Notes under the pieces: model-generated | Told to the model about the DNA's origin: nothing | The model's input: the letters and a program-made list of their open reading frames with translations, nothing else | Databases searched by the model: none | Origin: JACSRF01 sp964504445 | GTDB lineage: Bacteria; Chloroflexota; Anaerolineae; Promineifilales; Promineifilaceae | Direction: 5' to 3' | NCBI GenBank assembly: GCA_964504445.1 | Contig: CAZDEO010000008.1 | Span: 29,087-93,086, forward strand | DNA: 64,000 nucleotides | Shown: positions 41,801 through 48,570 of the stretch, piece by piece | Numbering within the stretch: position 1 is the stretch's first letter | How the letters are laid out: each line of letters begins with the position of its first letter | Made by a program: the position numbers and the translations under genes

Positions 41801-42386
41801 CGCTCATGCGGCTGAGTAGCCCCCACTGCCGCCGGGTGAGGCTTTCGGCGTAGCGCCCAATGAGGACCATGAAGAGGGGCATAAGGGGGGCGGTGAGTAG
41901 CAGCACTAGCCCGGAGAGCCAGTCGGTGGGGAAGATGGCGACTAGGATTGCCAGGGGAATGAGGATGGCGATGAAGAGCTGGGGCAGGTATTGGCTGAAG
42001 TAGGCGTCTAGGGCGTCTATGCCGTTGGTGAGGACGGCCGTTAATTCCCCCGTTTTTTCGCCCGCGGCGGCTACTGGCCCCTGGGCCTGTATGTGGGCAA
42101 AGAGGCGGTTTCGCAAATCGGCTTTGATGGCGGCGGCGACCTGGTTGGCGGCTACCTCCCGCCCGGCGCTGAGCAGGGCGCGGAGTATGATGACCAGCAG
42201 GAGGGCTTGGAGTTGGGGAGTAACGGCCGTTAACTCCCCATCCTGCAAAAAAACCTGGTTGACAATGTGGCTGAGCAGCGCGGCCTGCAAAATAACCGCC
42301 CCACCTCCTAACCCGCTAAATAGAACGGTAAGCCAGAAGGTGAGGCGGCTGGTTTGCGCTTCTTGCCACAGTTGGCGGTTGATCAT
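38826..42386 (-). CDS. cydDC: Fused CydD-CydC thiol-exporting ABC transporter
   Basis: This ~1186-residue protein has two complete half-transporters in one chain: six helices + ATPase, then six helices + ATPase. Walker A motifs are GPSGAGKST and GPSGAGKTT; signature motifs are LSGGQAQR and LSGGERQR, each followed by an ILDEPTA Walker B. CydDC exports glutathione or cysteine and is needed to assemble cytochrome bd, whose genes lie directly upstream. Heptameric DNA repeats encode odd stretches (MVNGQWS, SSLQSPTPNQQSS, RFTEYGL) before both ATPases, between the halves and after the first Walker A. I favour ATG 42386; the GTG at 42416 lies inside a repeat array. Separate cydD and cydC are the norm. 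Confidence 0.9.
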   Translation of the reverse strand: MINRQLWQEAQTSRLTFWLTVLFSGLGGGAVILQAALLSHIVNQVFLQDGELTAVTPQLQALLLVIILRALLSAGREVAANQVAAAIKADLRNRLFAHIQAQGPVAAAGEKTGELTAVLTNGIDALDAYFSQYLPQLFIAILIPLAILVAIFPTDWLSGLVLLLTAPLMPLFMVLIGRYAESLTRRQWGLLSRMSAHFLDVLQGLTTLKLLGQSKKQAQNIAYITDRFRHTTLGVLRVAFLSALALELLATLSVAVIAVAIGLRLLDGGISFQAAFFILILAPEFYQPLRMLGQRFHAGMDGTAAAKQIFELLAISDERLAKKQSSMVNGQWSIIFNDVHVTYPNGRSALRGVSFTMEPGETVALVGPSGAGKSTIAHLLLGFIQPTSGKIEIGDGRWENSNDEALTENGLRFTEYGLPIAWVPQRPFLFHDSIANNIRLGQPEADETAVITAAKQARLHDFITSLPDGYDTLIGERGARLSGGQAQRVALARAFLLDAPLVILDEPTAHLDPDTEADLEAATADLLRQRTVLLIVHRPHTTRHANKIVTLENGRVTQLTMVNGQWSMANSQPPTTNNQSPISSLQSPTPNQQSSVSSIQSPVPTLLRFLRPFAGWVALAVLLGVLTIGSSIGLLGTSAYLISAAALQPSIADLSIAIVGVRFFGLSRGVLRYLERLVAHNLTFRLLAQLRVWFYTTLEPLPLPRWQQFRSGDLLNRIVTDIETLQDFYVRVVGPTLVAGVITLGMALFFGSYAPWLGWMLALVLVLGGVALPLLVYRTSRSLGAELVATRSRLHVLLVDGLQGMADLRAFGQEGRMAAKVGTETAVLAHIQRRLARQHGLHTALGDLLTHGGMTAVTWLAIPLVAAGQINGVYLAGLALMTLAAFEAVQPLPLAAQHLESSLAAARRLFNVLDAGQLPKGSMVNGQLPMVNEKTPPHLVVQNLTFHYPSPLPLRSSAPLPTLHNLTLHLSPGKKVAIVGPSGAGKTTLVNVLLRFAEYQAGSYTINGKDVRGYDADSVRGLFSVIAQDTYLFNSSIAQNLRLARPKATEAEMATAVQNAGLGDFLASLPQGLATAVGEQGMQLSGGERQRLAIARALLHNAPILVLDEPTANLDAATAQQVMDTIWRLAEKRTVLLITHRLAGLAGMDEIVVLNQGQVMERGTHAALLAQKGLYARWLAADQHFS
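39591..39626. repeat. Heptameric tandem repeat (CCATTGA family) in cydDC
   Basis: Units of ATTGACC run through this stretch with one interrupted copy. It encodes MVNGQLPMVNE ahead of the second ATPase domain and keeps the reading frame. Confidence 0.8.
40581..40710. repeat. Mixed heptameric repeats (GGAGATT/GGAGACT then CCATTGA) at the CydD-CydC junction
   Basis: Degenerate 7-base units such as GGAGATT and GGAGACT fill 40581-40650, and CCATTGA units fill 40682-40708. They encode a Ser/Gln/Pro-rich linker between the two fused half-transporters. Confidence 0.75.
41129..41216. repeat. Heptameric repeats (GTAATCC and CCCATCT families) in the first CydDC ATPase
   Basis: GTAATCC-type units at 41131-41160 and CCCATCT units at 41191-41213 lie between the first Walker A and Q-loop codons. 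They lengthen that loop (ENSNDEALTENGLRFTEYGL). Confidence 0.7.
41387..41415. repeat. Heptameric repeat (CCATTGA family) before the first CydDC ATPase
   Basis: Three to four ATTGACC units encode SSMVNGQWSI just ahead of the first nucleotide-binding domain, the same relative place as the array at 39591 before the second. Confidence 0.8.
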
Positions 42387-42394
42387 GGGGTTGT

Positions 42395-42467
42395 CGGTAA
42401 TCCGCGAACGGTTCACGGATTACGGATTACGGCTCACAGATTACGGTTCACGGTTCACGGATTACCC
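42395..42467. repeat. Heptameric repeat array (GGATTAC/GGTTCAC) between cydB and cydDC
   Basis: About eight consecutive 7-base units of the form GG-A/T-T-T/C-AC occupy 42410-42465, with an inverted-orientation unit at 42396-42402. The array fills the spacer from the cydB stop codon to the start of cydDC and covers any Shine-Dalgarno for it. Confidence 0.85.
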
Positions 42468-43480
42468 TAATACTCCAGCTTCGACTCATCTGTGATGCGG
42501 TGGCGGAACACCCAATAGCTCCACCCCTGGTAGGCCAGTACAAAGGGGATGAGGGCCAGGGCGATGATGGTCATGGTGCGCAGCGTGTAGGGGCTGGAGG
42601 CGGCGCTGTAAATGGTCAGGCTAAAGTCGGGGCTGGTGCTGGAGACCATGACGCGGGGAAAAAGAATCTCGAAGAGGGAGATGACGGTGAGGGTAATGGC
42701 CAGAGCGGTCATGGTAAAGGCCCAGCCGGTGCGCTTTTTCTGGAAGAAAGCCCCGGCGGCCAAAATAGCCAGGGCCGCGCCAACGGGAATCATGCCGGGA
42801 TTGATGCCCAATTGGGCGGTAATGTCGGTGGAAAGGTAGGTGCCAATGACCAGGGCAATGATGAGCAGGGCGCTGATGGGGCCAAGGCGGCCAATGGCTT
42901 TGAGGGCGTCATCGTGCAGCTTGCCGGCCGTTTTCAGGCTGAGGAAGAGGCCGCCGTAGACGGCAAAGACGACGACGGTGGTAATCCCGGCAACCAGGGC
43001 GTAGGGGTTGAGCAGGTTGAAGAAGCCGCCAGTGTAGGTCATGTTGCCGTCAATGGGCACGCCGCGCACGATGTTGGCGAAGGCGACGCCAAAGAGCAGG
43101 GGGGGCACGACGGAGCCGATGAAGATAGCCCAATCCCAGGTTTTGCGCCACAGGGGGTTTTCGTCTTTGCTGCGGAACTCGAAGGCGACGCCGCGAATGA
43201 TGAGGGCGACCAGCAGCAGGAAGAGGGGCAGGTAGAAGCCGCTGAACATGGTGGCATACCAGTGGGGGAAGGCGGCAAAGGTGGCCCCGCCAGCGGTGAG
43301 CAGCCATACTTCGTTGCCGTCCCAGTGGGGGCCAATGGTGTTGATGATCATGCGCCGGGTTTTGTCGTTTTTGCCCAGGAAGGGCAGCAGGATGCCGACG
43401 CCGAAATCGAAGCCTTCGAGTACGAAGAAGCCGATGTAGAGGACGGTGATGAGAATAAACCAGAGTATGTTGAGATCCAT
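42467..43480 (-). CDS. cydB: Cytochrome bd ubiquinol/menaquinol oxidase subunit II
   Basis: This 337-residue integral membrane protein with about eight helices begins LNILWFILITVLYIGFFVLEGFDFGVGILLPFLGK. It contains TIGPHWDGNEVWLLTAGGATFAAFPHWYATMFSGFYLP and RGVAFEFRSKDENPLWRKTWDW, all hallmark CydB segments. It pairs with CydA to reduce oxygen at very low concentrations without copper. It lies 17 bases downstream of cydA. Its end abuts the heptamer array that leads into cydDC. Confidence 0.95.
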   Translation of the reverse strand: MDLNILWFILITVLYIGFFVLEGFDFGVGILLPFLGKNDKTRRMIINTIGPHWDGNEVWLLTAGGATFAAFPHWYATMFSGFYLPLFLLLVALIIRGVAFEFRSKDENPLWRKTWDWAIFIGSVVPPLLFGVAFANIVRGVPIDGNMTYTGGFFNLLNPYALVAGITTVVVFAVYGGLFLSLKTAGKLHDDALKAIGRLGPISALLIIALVIGTYLSTDITAQLGINPGMIPVGAALAILAAGAFFQKKRTGWAFTMTALAITLTVISLFEILFPRVMVSSTSPDFSLTIYSAASSPYTLRTMTIIALALIPFVLAYQGWSYWVFRHRITDESKLEY

Positions 43481-43497
43481 GTTTTCCTCCGTTTGAA

Positions 43498-44889
43498 TTA
43501 GTCGCCAGCCAGGGAAACGGCCGTTTCCTGACCATCATCCAGCGTCAACAAATCGCCTGTATCACGCCGGGCGTATTTTGCCAATAGGTACACGTCTGCC
43601 ACCATCAGTACCCCATAGAGCAGGGTGAAACCGATGAGGGTTGTCCACAGGGCGCCTACGCCCACGTTAATGGAGACGGCGTCCTCTAGCCTCATTAGCC
43701 CGTACACGACCCAGGGGGCGCGCCCCAGCTCGGTAAGCAGCCAGCCGGTGCTATTAGCCAGGTAGGGCAGGGCGATGAAGAAGGGGAAGAATTTGAGAAA
43801 GCGGGGGGGCTTGTCGCCCACCTGTTCGCCCATGGTGAGGAAGAGGGCGTAGAAGGCGGCCAACAGCATGAGTGTACCGGCGCCCACCATGGCGCGGAAG
43901 CTCCAATAGCTGACGGCGACGGGGGGCACGTAGTTGCCGGGGCCGTACTGCACTTCGTATTGAGCTTGCAGGTCATTGATGCCCTGTACCGTGCCATCGA
44001 GCTGGTTAAAGGCCAGCAGGCTGAGCAAGCGGGGTATGCGAATGGCAAACACGTCGCGCCGTTCGCGCTCGTTGCCAATGGTGAAGAGGGACATGGCGGC
44101 GGGGTCTTCGGTGTCCCATAGCGCTTCGGCGGCGGCCATTTTCATGGGTTGGGTTTCCACCATGTGCTGGGCCTGGCTGTGGCCGGTCATAACGACGCCC
44201 ATCACGCCCAATACACCAATAATGGCGGCAATCTGGAAAGAGCGGCGGTGCATGTCCCGGTTGGCCCCGGCACGCAGCAAGTGGAAGGCGCTAATGCCCA
44301 GCACGAAGAAGGCGGCGGTGGCCAGCCCACTGGAGAAGACGTGGGGGAATTGGGTCCAGATGTTGGGGTTGAAGACGAGAGCGAAGAAGTCGGTCATTTG
44401 CGCACGGCCGTTGATAATCTCATACCCCACCGGCTGTTGCATAAAGGAGTTGGCAATGAGAATCCACAAGGCGGACAGGTTGGAGGAGATGGCCACCAGC
44501 CACATGGTGGCAGCGTGGGTCTTTTTAGAGAGCTTGTCCCAGCCGAAGAGCCAGACGCCGAGGAAGGTGGATTCGATGAAGAAGGCCAGCAGGGCTTCGA
44601 TAGCTAAGGGTGCGCCGAAAATGTCGCCGACAAAGCGGGAGTATTCGGACCAGTTCATGCCAAACTGGAACTCTTGCACAATGCCAGTGACCACGCCCAT
44701 GGCGAAGTTGATGACAAACAGCTTGCCCCAAAACTTGGTCATCTGTTTGTACACTTCTTTGCCAGACTGCACGTACAGGGTTTCCATGATGGCGACCATG
44801 ATGGAGAGACCGAGGGTGAGGGGCACAAAAAAGAAGTGGTAGACGGTGGTGACGCCGAACTGAAGTCGGGCCAGGGTTAAGGCATCCAT
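43498..44889 (-). CDS. cydA: Cytochrome bd oxidase subunit I
   Basis: This 463-residue membrane protein begins LARLQFGVTTVYHFFFVPLTLGLS, with His18 the likely heme b595 ligand. It continues with FGMNWSEYSRFVGDIFGAPLAIEALLAFFIESTFLGVW, GHSQAQHMVETQPMKMAAAEALW and the quinol-side GRAPWVVYG. The quinol loop is of the short type (no long E. coli-like insertion). It holds the quinol site and hemes of cytochrome bd. It starts the cydA-cydB-cydDC transcript; the 256-base region upstream shows no clear promoter. Confidence 0.95.
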   Translation of the reverse strand: MDALTLARLQFGVTTVYHFFFVPLTLGLSIMVAIMETLYVQSGKEVYKQMTKFWGKLFVINFAMGVVTGIVQEFQFGMNWSEYSRFVGDIFGAPLAIEALLAFFIESTFLGVWLFGWDKLSKKTHAATMWLVAISSNLSALWILIANSFMQQPVGYEIINGRAQMTDFFALVFNPNIWTQFPHVFSSGLATAAFFVLGISAFHLLRAGANRDMHRRSFQIAAIIGVLGVMGVVMTGHSQAQHMVETQPMKMAAAEALWDTEDPAAMSLFTIGNERERRDVFAIRIPRLLSLLAFNQLDGTVQGINDLQAQYEVQYGPGNYVPPVAVSYWSFRAMVGAGTLMLLAAFYALFLTMGEQVGDKPPRFLKFFPFFIALPYLANSTGWLLTELGRAPWVVYGLMRLEDAVSINVGVGALWTTLIGFTLLYGVLMVADVYLLAKYARRDTGDLLTLDDGQETAVSLAGD

Positions 44890-45145
44890 ATTGACCTCCG
44901 AAGACCAGAGGGAAGGTGGGGCGGGCGGGGTTATGCGCTTGGGCCCCGGCTCTGGCTTGCATCTGGGATAAGTTTACGGTGGGAATTTGGGCGAAAACCG
45001 AATTGTTGCTGAGAAAGATTGTGTGGTGTGGTTATGGGCAAACAACAATGGCTCCCAAAGGTTCCTTGTACCGCTGATGTTGAGAATTTTCGTCCAGATT
45101 GGATAAGGGCAATAGTGAAGAATGTCACCAAATCATTATGACATA

Positions 45146-46201
45146 TCACGCAATTAGGTTGTGCTGGGTGGCCCAGGTGGTGAAGGTGGGGGATGCTTGC
45201 AGAAAGCCATTGTCTAGCAGTTCTTGGATGTTGTGGAGTTGGCAGGAAGTGGCCTGGCGCAGGTTTTGGGCGGGGTTTTGGCGGATGGCTTGGAGGTATG
45301 CGCGGTATTCGGCGGAGTTTTGGTAGTAGCTTTTTTCTTGTACGGCACGCTGGGCATGGGCGGCGAAGTTGGCGAGAAATTTATAGTGGTAGAGAACGGC
45401 CGTAAAATCGGCCACTACCCCATGGCGCAAGGAGTGTTCGCTGATGAAAAGGGGTTTGAGACGGCCGTCTAAAAAGAAAAGGGGATGCTTGCTCAGTAGC
45501 ACTCCTGGCCCGTCAGGGGTAAAGCGGTCGCGGCGCATGCCGCCATGATAAAGGGGCATTTGGGGCCAGGACAGCCGGTTGTTGGGAAAGTAGTAGCCTG
45601 CCCTGACAATGCCCGTGATGTCATAGTAGCGGTGATGATCGGGGATGTAGTCATCGGGGTGGCTGCGAATAGCGTTGAGGGGCTGGTCGGGGAACATATC
45701 CAGCATGTGGGCCAGGACGGCCGTGTACTCTTGCTGCCGTAAATAGCGCAACAAGGCGGGCAAAGGCACGCGGTTAGAGTAAGGGTAATCAAAAAACTCA
45801 TCCACATCTACGTAGAGTGCCCAGCGCTGAGGTTGGGCAAACTGGCGGATGAGGTAGTGGCGTAGCGCCAATTTGTACGCCGCAAAGGGGAGTTGGCTAC
45901 GCAGAATGGTGACGTTGCTGTATTGTTGGGCCAGGGCGACGGTTTCGTCGCTGGAGCCGTTGTCTATAAAGTAGATGTGCCGCGCCCCAAGCTGGGTGTA
46001 GTGGCGCACAAAGGAGTTGATGTAAAGGGCGCCATTTTTGACCAGGCAGAGGACAATTAGCTCATCTGGCCCGTAGGGTAGGCGACCTGGCCCATGTAGG
46101 TGTTCGATGGTTTTGTAGATGTGGCGGAGTTGCAACGGCCGTTTTACGCCTACCATCCACGCTTTGCCCAAACGCTCCTTAAACTTGTTTAGCTGGCTCA
46201 T
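45146..46201 (-). CDS. Glycosyltransferase, GT2-like/GT92-like
   Basis: This ~351-residue soluble protein shows ELIVLCLVKNGALYINSFVRHYTQLGARHIYFIDNGSSDET, the start of a GT-A domain of the family-2-like type. YVDVDEFFDYPYS has the DXD, and HKFLANFAAHAQRAV-like tail features (YHYKFLANF) recall GT92/DUF23 proteins. It begins at ATG 46201 in an ATGA overlap with the gene upstream; the longer open frame is part of that gene. It is the last of three glycosyltransferases in a small operon. Confidence 0.82.
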   Translation of the reverse strand: MSQLNKFKERLGKAWMVGVKRPLQLRHIYKTIEHLHGPGRLPYGPDELIVLCLVKNGALYINSFVRHYTQLGARHIYFIDNGSSDETVALAQQYSNVTILRSQLPFAAYKLALRHYLIRQFAQPQRWALYVDVDEFFDYPYSNRVPLPALLRYLRQQEYTAVLAHMLDMFPDQPLNAIRSHPDDYIPDHHRYYDITGIVRAGYYFPNNRLSWPQMPLYHGGMRRDRFTPDGPGVLLSKHPLFFLDGRLKPLFISEHSLRHGVVADFTAVLYHYKFLANFAAHAQRAVQEKSYYQNSAEYRAYLQAIRQNPAQNLRQATSCQLHNIQELLDNGFLQASPTFTTWATQHNLIA

Positions 46202-47334
46202 GGGCGCAGCGCCTCGGCGAAAATGTGGGCCAATTGCGGGAAGTACCGTTCCCACACGAATAGGTGGGTCATGCGTTGGCGTGCCTGGGCCATGTACGCC
46301 TCGCGGGTTTCTGCGGACGCCATCAGCGTGTGCAGATGGCTGGTGAGGGTATCCAGGTCGCCGGGTTGGTGCAGCAGCCCGGCACGGCCGTTGCCTAGTT
46401 GGTACGCCACTGCCCCAGAGATACCCGCCACAATGGCCCCGCCAAAGTACATGGCTTCCAGAATGGTGGTGGGCATTCCTTCTCCTTCTGAGGGTAGGGC
46501 GAAAACGGCCGTTTCCCGATACCGCCTATACAAGGCTGCGCCTCCTAACGGGGGCTGAAAGGCCACCTGCTTTCCCAATGGCTGCCCAAGCTGCACCAAC
46601 TGCTGTTGGTACGTGGCAGAGGTTGGTATGCCCCGAATTTCTAACGTCCAGTCGGGGAAGGTGGCGCGCAAACGAGTAAAGGCAGTAATCAGGTCATCTA
46701 CCCGCTTGCGGGGCAGCAGCCGCCCGGCGAAGAGGACCACCTTTTCCCGTCGCGGATTGAACTGTTGCGCTGCCCATGCTTCTTCGATGGCCGTTAACTC
46801 CTGTTGCCACAAGCATACGGGCACGTGCACCACTTTGGCGCGGCGCGTGGTACGCTTGGCCGCCAAAAACGCCTCCGGCGACTCAGCCAATATTAGATTG
46901 GCGTGGCGTAGCAGCAGTTCATAGCGTAGCCGCTCGCGCAGCCGTTGCCACGGGGTAACACCCGACAAGTGGGTGTAACTGTCTAACGCCAGGGCGTAGG
47001 GGCTGCCCCACACCTGCTTTGCCAGTAGCAGCCCGTAGGCGTGCCAGGGCCACACTTCGGAAAGGACAAGATGTTTGCGCGGGCGTGCCAAAGATGTGGT
47101 TAGTTTGAGGATGGCGAGCTTGCGGTGTACGGCCGTTTTCCTACGCAGGGGCACAACATCCCACACCCATGCCACCCCCTCATTTGGCCCATTGCCCAAT
47201 GCTACCAAATCTACATCCCAGCCCTGGGTTACAAATCCCTTACAAATTTGGTAAGGGGCGCGCAGCGGTCCCGTCTCGTCAAAATGCTGGAGGGCATAAG
47301 TTAACCGCCCTTTATCCACCCCATTCACCCTCAT
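46198..47334 (-). CDS. Glycosyltransferase family 4
   Basis: This ~378-residue GT-B glycosyltransferase has the donor domain EKVVLFAGRLLPRKRVDDLITAF, WTLEIRGIP, VAFQPPLGG and VFALPSEGEGMPTTILEAMYFGGAIV (EX7E region), then GLLHQPGD. The N-terminal half carries a YALQHFDETGPLRAPYQICKG acceptor-side start. It overlaps the next gene by ATGA and lies 6 bases from the upstream glycosyltransferase, so the three form one operon distinct from the main glycan locus. Confidence 0.86.
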   Translation of the reverse strand: MRVNGVDKGRLTYALQHFDETGPLRAPYQICKGFVTQGWDVDLVALGNGPNEGVAWVWDVVPLRRKTAVHRKLAILKLTTSLARPRKHLVLSEVWPWHAYGLLLAKQVWGSPYALALDSYTHLSGVTPWQRLRERLRYELLLRHANLILAESPEAFLAAKRTTRRAKVVHVPVCLWQQELTAIEEAWAAQQFNPRREKVVLFAGRLLPRKRVDDLITAFTRLRATFPDWTLEIRGIPTSATYQQQLVQLGQPLGKQVAFQPPLGGAALYRRYRETAVFALPSEGEGMPTTILEAMYFGGAIVAGISGAVAYQLGNGRAGLLHQPGDLDTLTSHLHTLMASAETREAYMAQARQRMTHLFVWERYFPQLAHIFAEALRP

Positions 47335-47340
47335 TTCCCC

Positions 47341-48381
47341 TTAAGCCATCCGCGCCTTCTGCAAAATTTGTGTCACCTGGTCCACATATATATCCAGATT
47401 CATCTGCTCCTCTACCAATTGGCGTGCATTACAGCCCAGACGTTTTTGCTCTTGGGGACGATGCCACAAATACAAAATGGCGTCGCGCAAAGCCGGAATA
47501 TTCCCCGGCTCTACACCCCATGTCGTTTCACCGTGCCGCAAATATTCGGCAATGCCTGTGGTCTGGCTGGCGATAAGCGGCTTGCCCATGGCCATGGCCT
47601 CTAGGGCGCTGTTTACCCCAGCCGCATAATCCACATTTTCTAAAGGGAGCACCACTAGTTTTGCTTGAGCATATAAATCTCTTAGTTCGTTAAAAGGCAA
47701 GTGCTTGGTCAGGTAAGTGGCGTTTTCTGCTTTGGGCAAACGATTCTTGTATGATGACCAGCGACTATTCGCTAAAATGACAAGTCGAATGCTGGTATTT
47801 TTGGTGGCGCTAATCAGCGTCTGATAATCTCTTTGCTCCAACCCTACGGCAAAAATGAAGTCCTCAAGAGTAGTCCTCTGCGGCTTAAAAAAGTGGTGAT
47901 CTACTTTATCAAATATCGAGTGAACCTGACCAGGAGCGAGACCGAGATGGTCGATGGCGTATTTAGCCTGTGCCTGGCTAACGGTTATGACGTGATGAAA
48001 ATAACGTTGCAAGGGCCATAGCTTAAAAAGGCCCGTCTTGTAACCTGATGAAAGTTTATGCGCGATCACGAAGTGGGGCGTATCCTTATGTCGCAGTTTC
48101 AGGAAGGCTGCCGTAGGGATGGCTAGTTTTTCGGATGTAGATAGAAGTAAATTGTGCTCGTGTAAACGCCTGGCTGCTTGTGAGGCTGCAAACAAGTCTA
48201 ATTTGATGTGCTTGTCAAATTTTTGGATTATAGTGTAAACAGGGTTGTTACGAGAAGGGTTACAGCAAATATCGGCCCCCAACTTCTTGGCAAGCTCTTC
48301 GTAATCTTGTCGTGGGCGTTCCTCGGCAGGGCAGTGGCTGTTTAACACCTGGTCAGCTACCAGAATAACAGGCTTGGACAT
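47341..48381 (-). CDS. Glycosyltransferase family 4 (divergent)
   Basis: This 346-residue GT-B-type protein has HVITVSQAQAKYAIDHLGL in the acceptor half. The donor half has DFIFAVGLEQRDYQTLI, IRLVILANSRW, KLVVLPLENVDYAAGVNSALEAMAMGKPLIAS and VEPGN. The NSALEAMAMGKPL box is the EX7E-type site. It lacks the usual glycine-rich opening, so it is a divergent member. It is the first gene of the - strand glycosyltransferase operon. AT content rises toward its 5' end compared with neighbours. Confidence 0.82.
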   Translation of the reverse strand: MSKPVILVADQVLNSHCPAEERPRQDYEELAKKLGADICCNPSRNNPVYTIIQKFDKHIKLDLFAASQAARRLHEHNLLLSTSEKLAIPTAAFLKLRHKDTPHFVIAHKLSSGYKTGLFKLWPLQRYFHHVITVSQAQAKYAIDHLGLAPGQVHSIFDKVDHHFFKPQRTTLEDFIFAVGLEQRDYQTLISATKNTSIRLVILANSRWSSYKNRLPKAENATYLTKHLPFNELRDLYAQAKLVVLPLENVDYAAGVNSALEAMAMGKPLIASQTTGIAEYLRHGETTWGVEPGNIPALRDAILYLWHRPQEQKRLGCNARQLVEEQMNLDIYVDQVTQILQKARMA

Positions 48382-48498
48382 GTATTGTTCCTAAAAAACT
48401 GCAGTTGACTTAGGGCATAATTCTATCCCGTTTTCCTTAAGCAGTTAATAACGGTTTGGCAAAAATGAGAATAGGGTTTTTGTCATGTTGCGAACGTG

Positions 48499-48530
48499 CA
48501 AAAAAAGCCACACAAAACATTTGTGTGGCT
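48499..48530 (-). terminator. Rho-independent terminator for the UPF0182 gene
   Basis: Read on the - strand, AGCCACACAA pairs with TTGTGTGGCT around a 5-base loop (arms 48521-48530 and 48506-48515), followed by seven T residues (48505-48499). It lies ~40 bases after the UPF0182 stop. Confidence 0.85.
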
Positions 48531-48570
48531 AATCAGACAGCATATTCACGCTAAATTGAGGCTTGAAATT

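Noticed and set aside
40581..42467. Heptameric repeats as a CRISPR array
   Set aside because: Units are 7 bases with no spacers of constant length and no cas genes; they are tandem repeats within and next to a coding frame.
42500..43501. 333-codon open frame on the + strand antisense to cydB
   Set aside because: It is a low-complexity Gly/Glu/Asp-rich translation, the mirror of a GC-rich membrane-protein gene; cydB on the other strand has full family motifs.
43976..44842. 288-codon open frame antisense to cydA
   Set aside because: It is the complement of a well-supported cytochrome bd subunit gene, with Met/Ser/Lys-rich noise.
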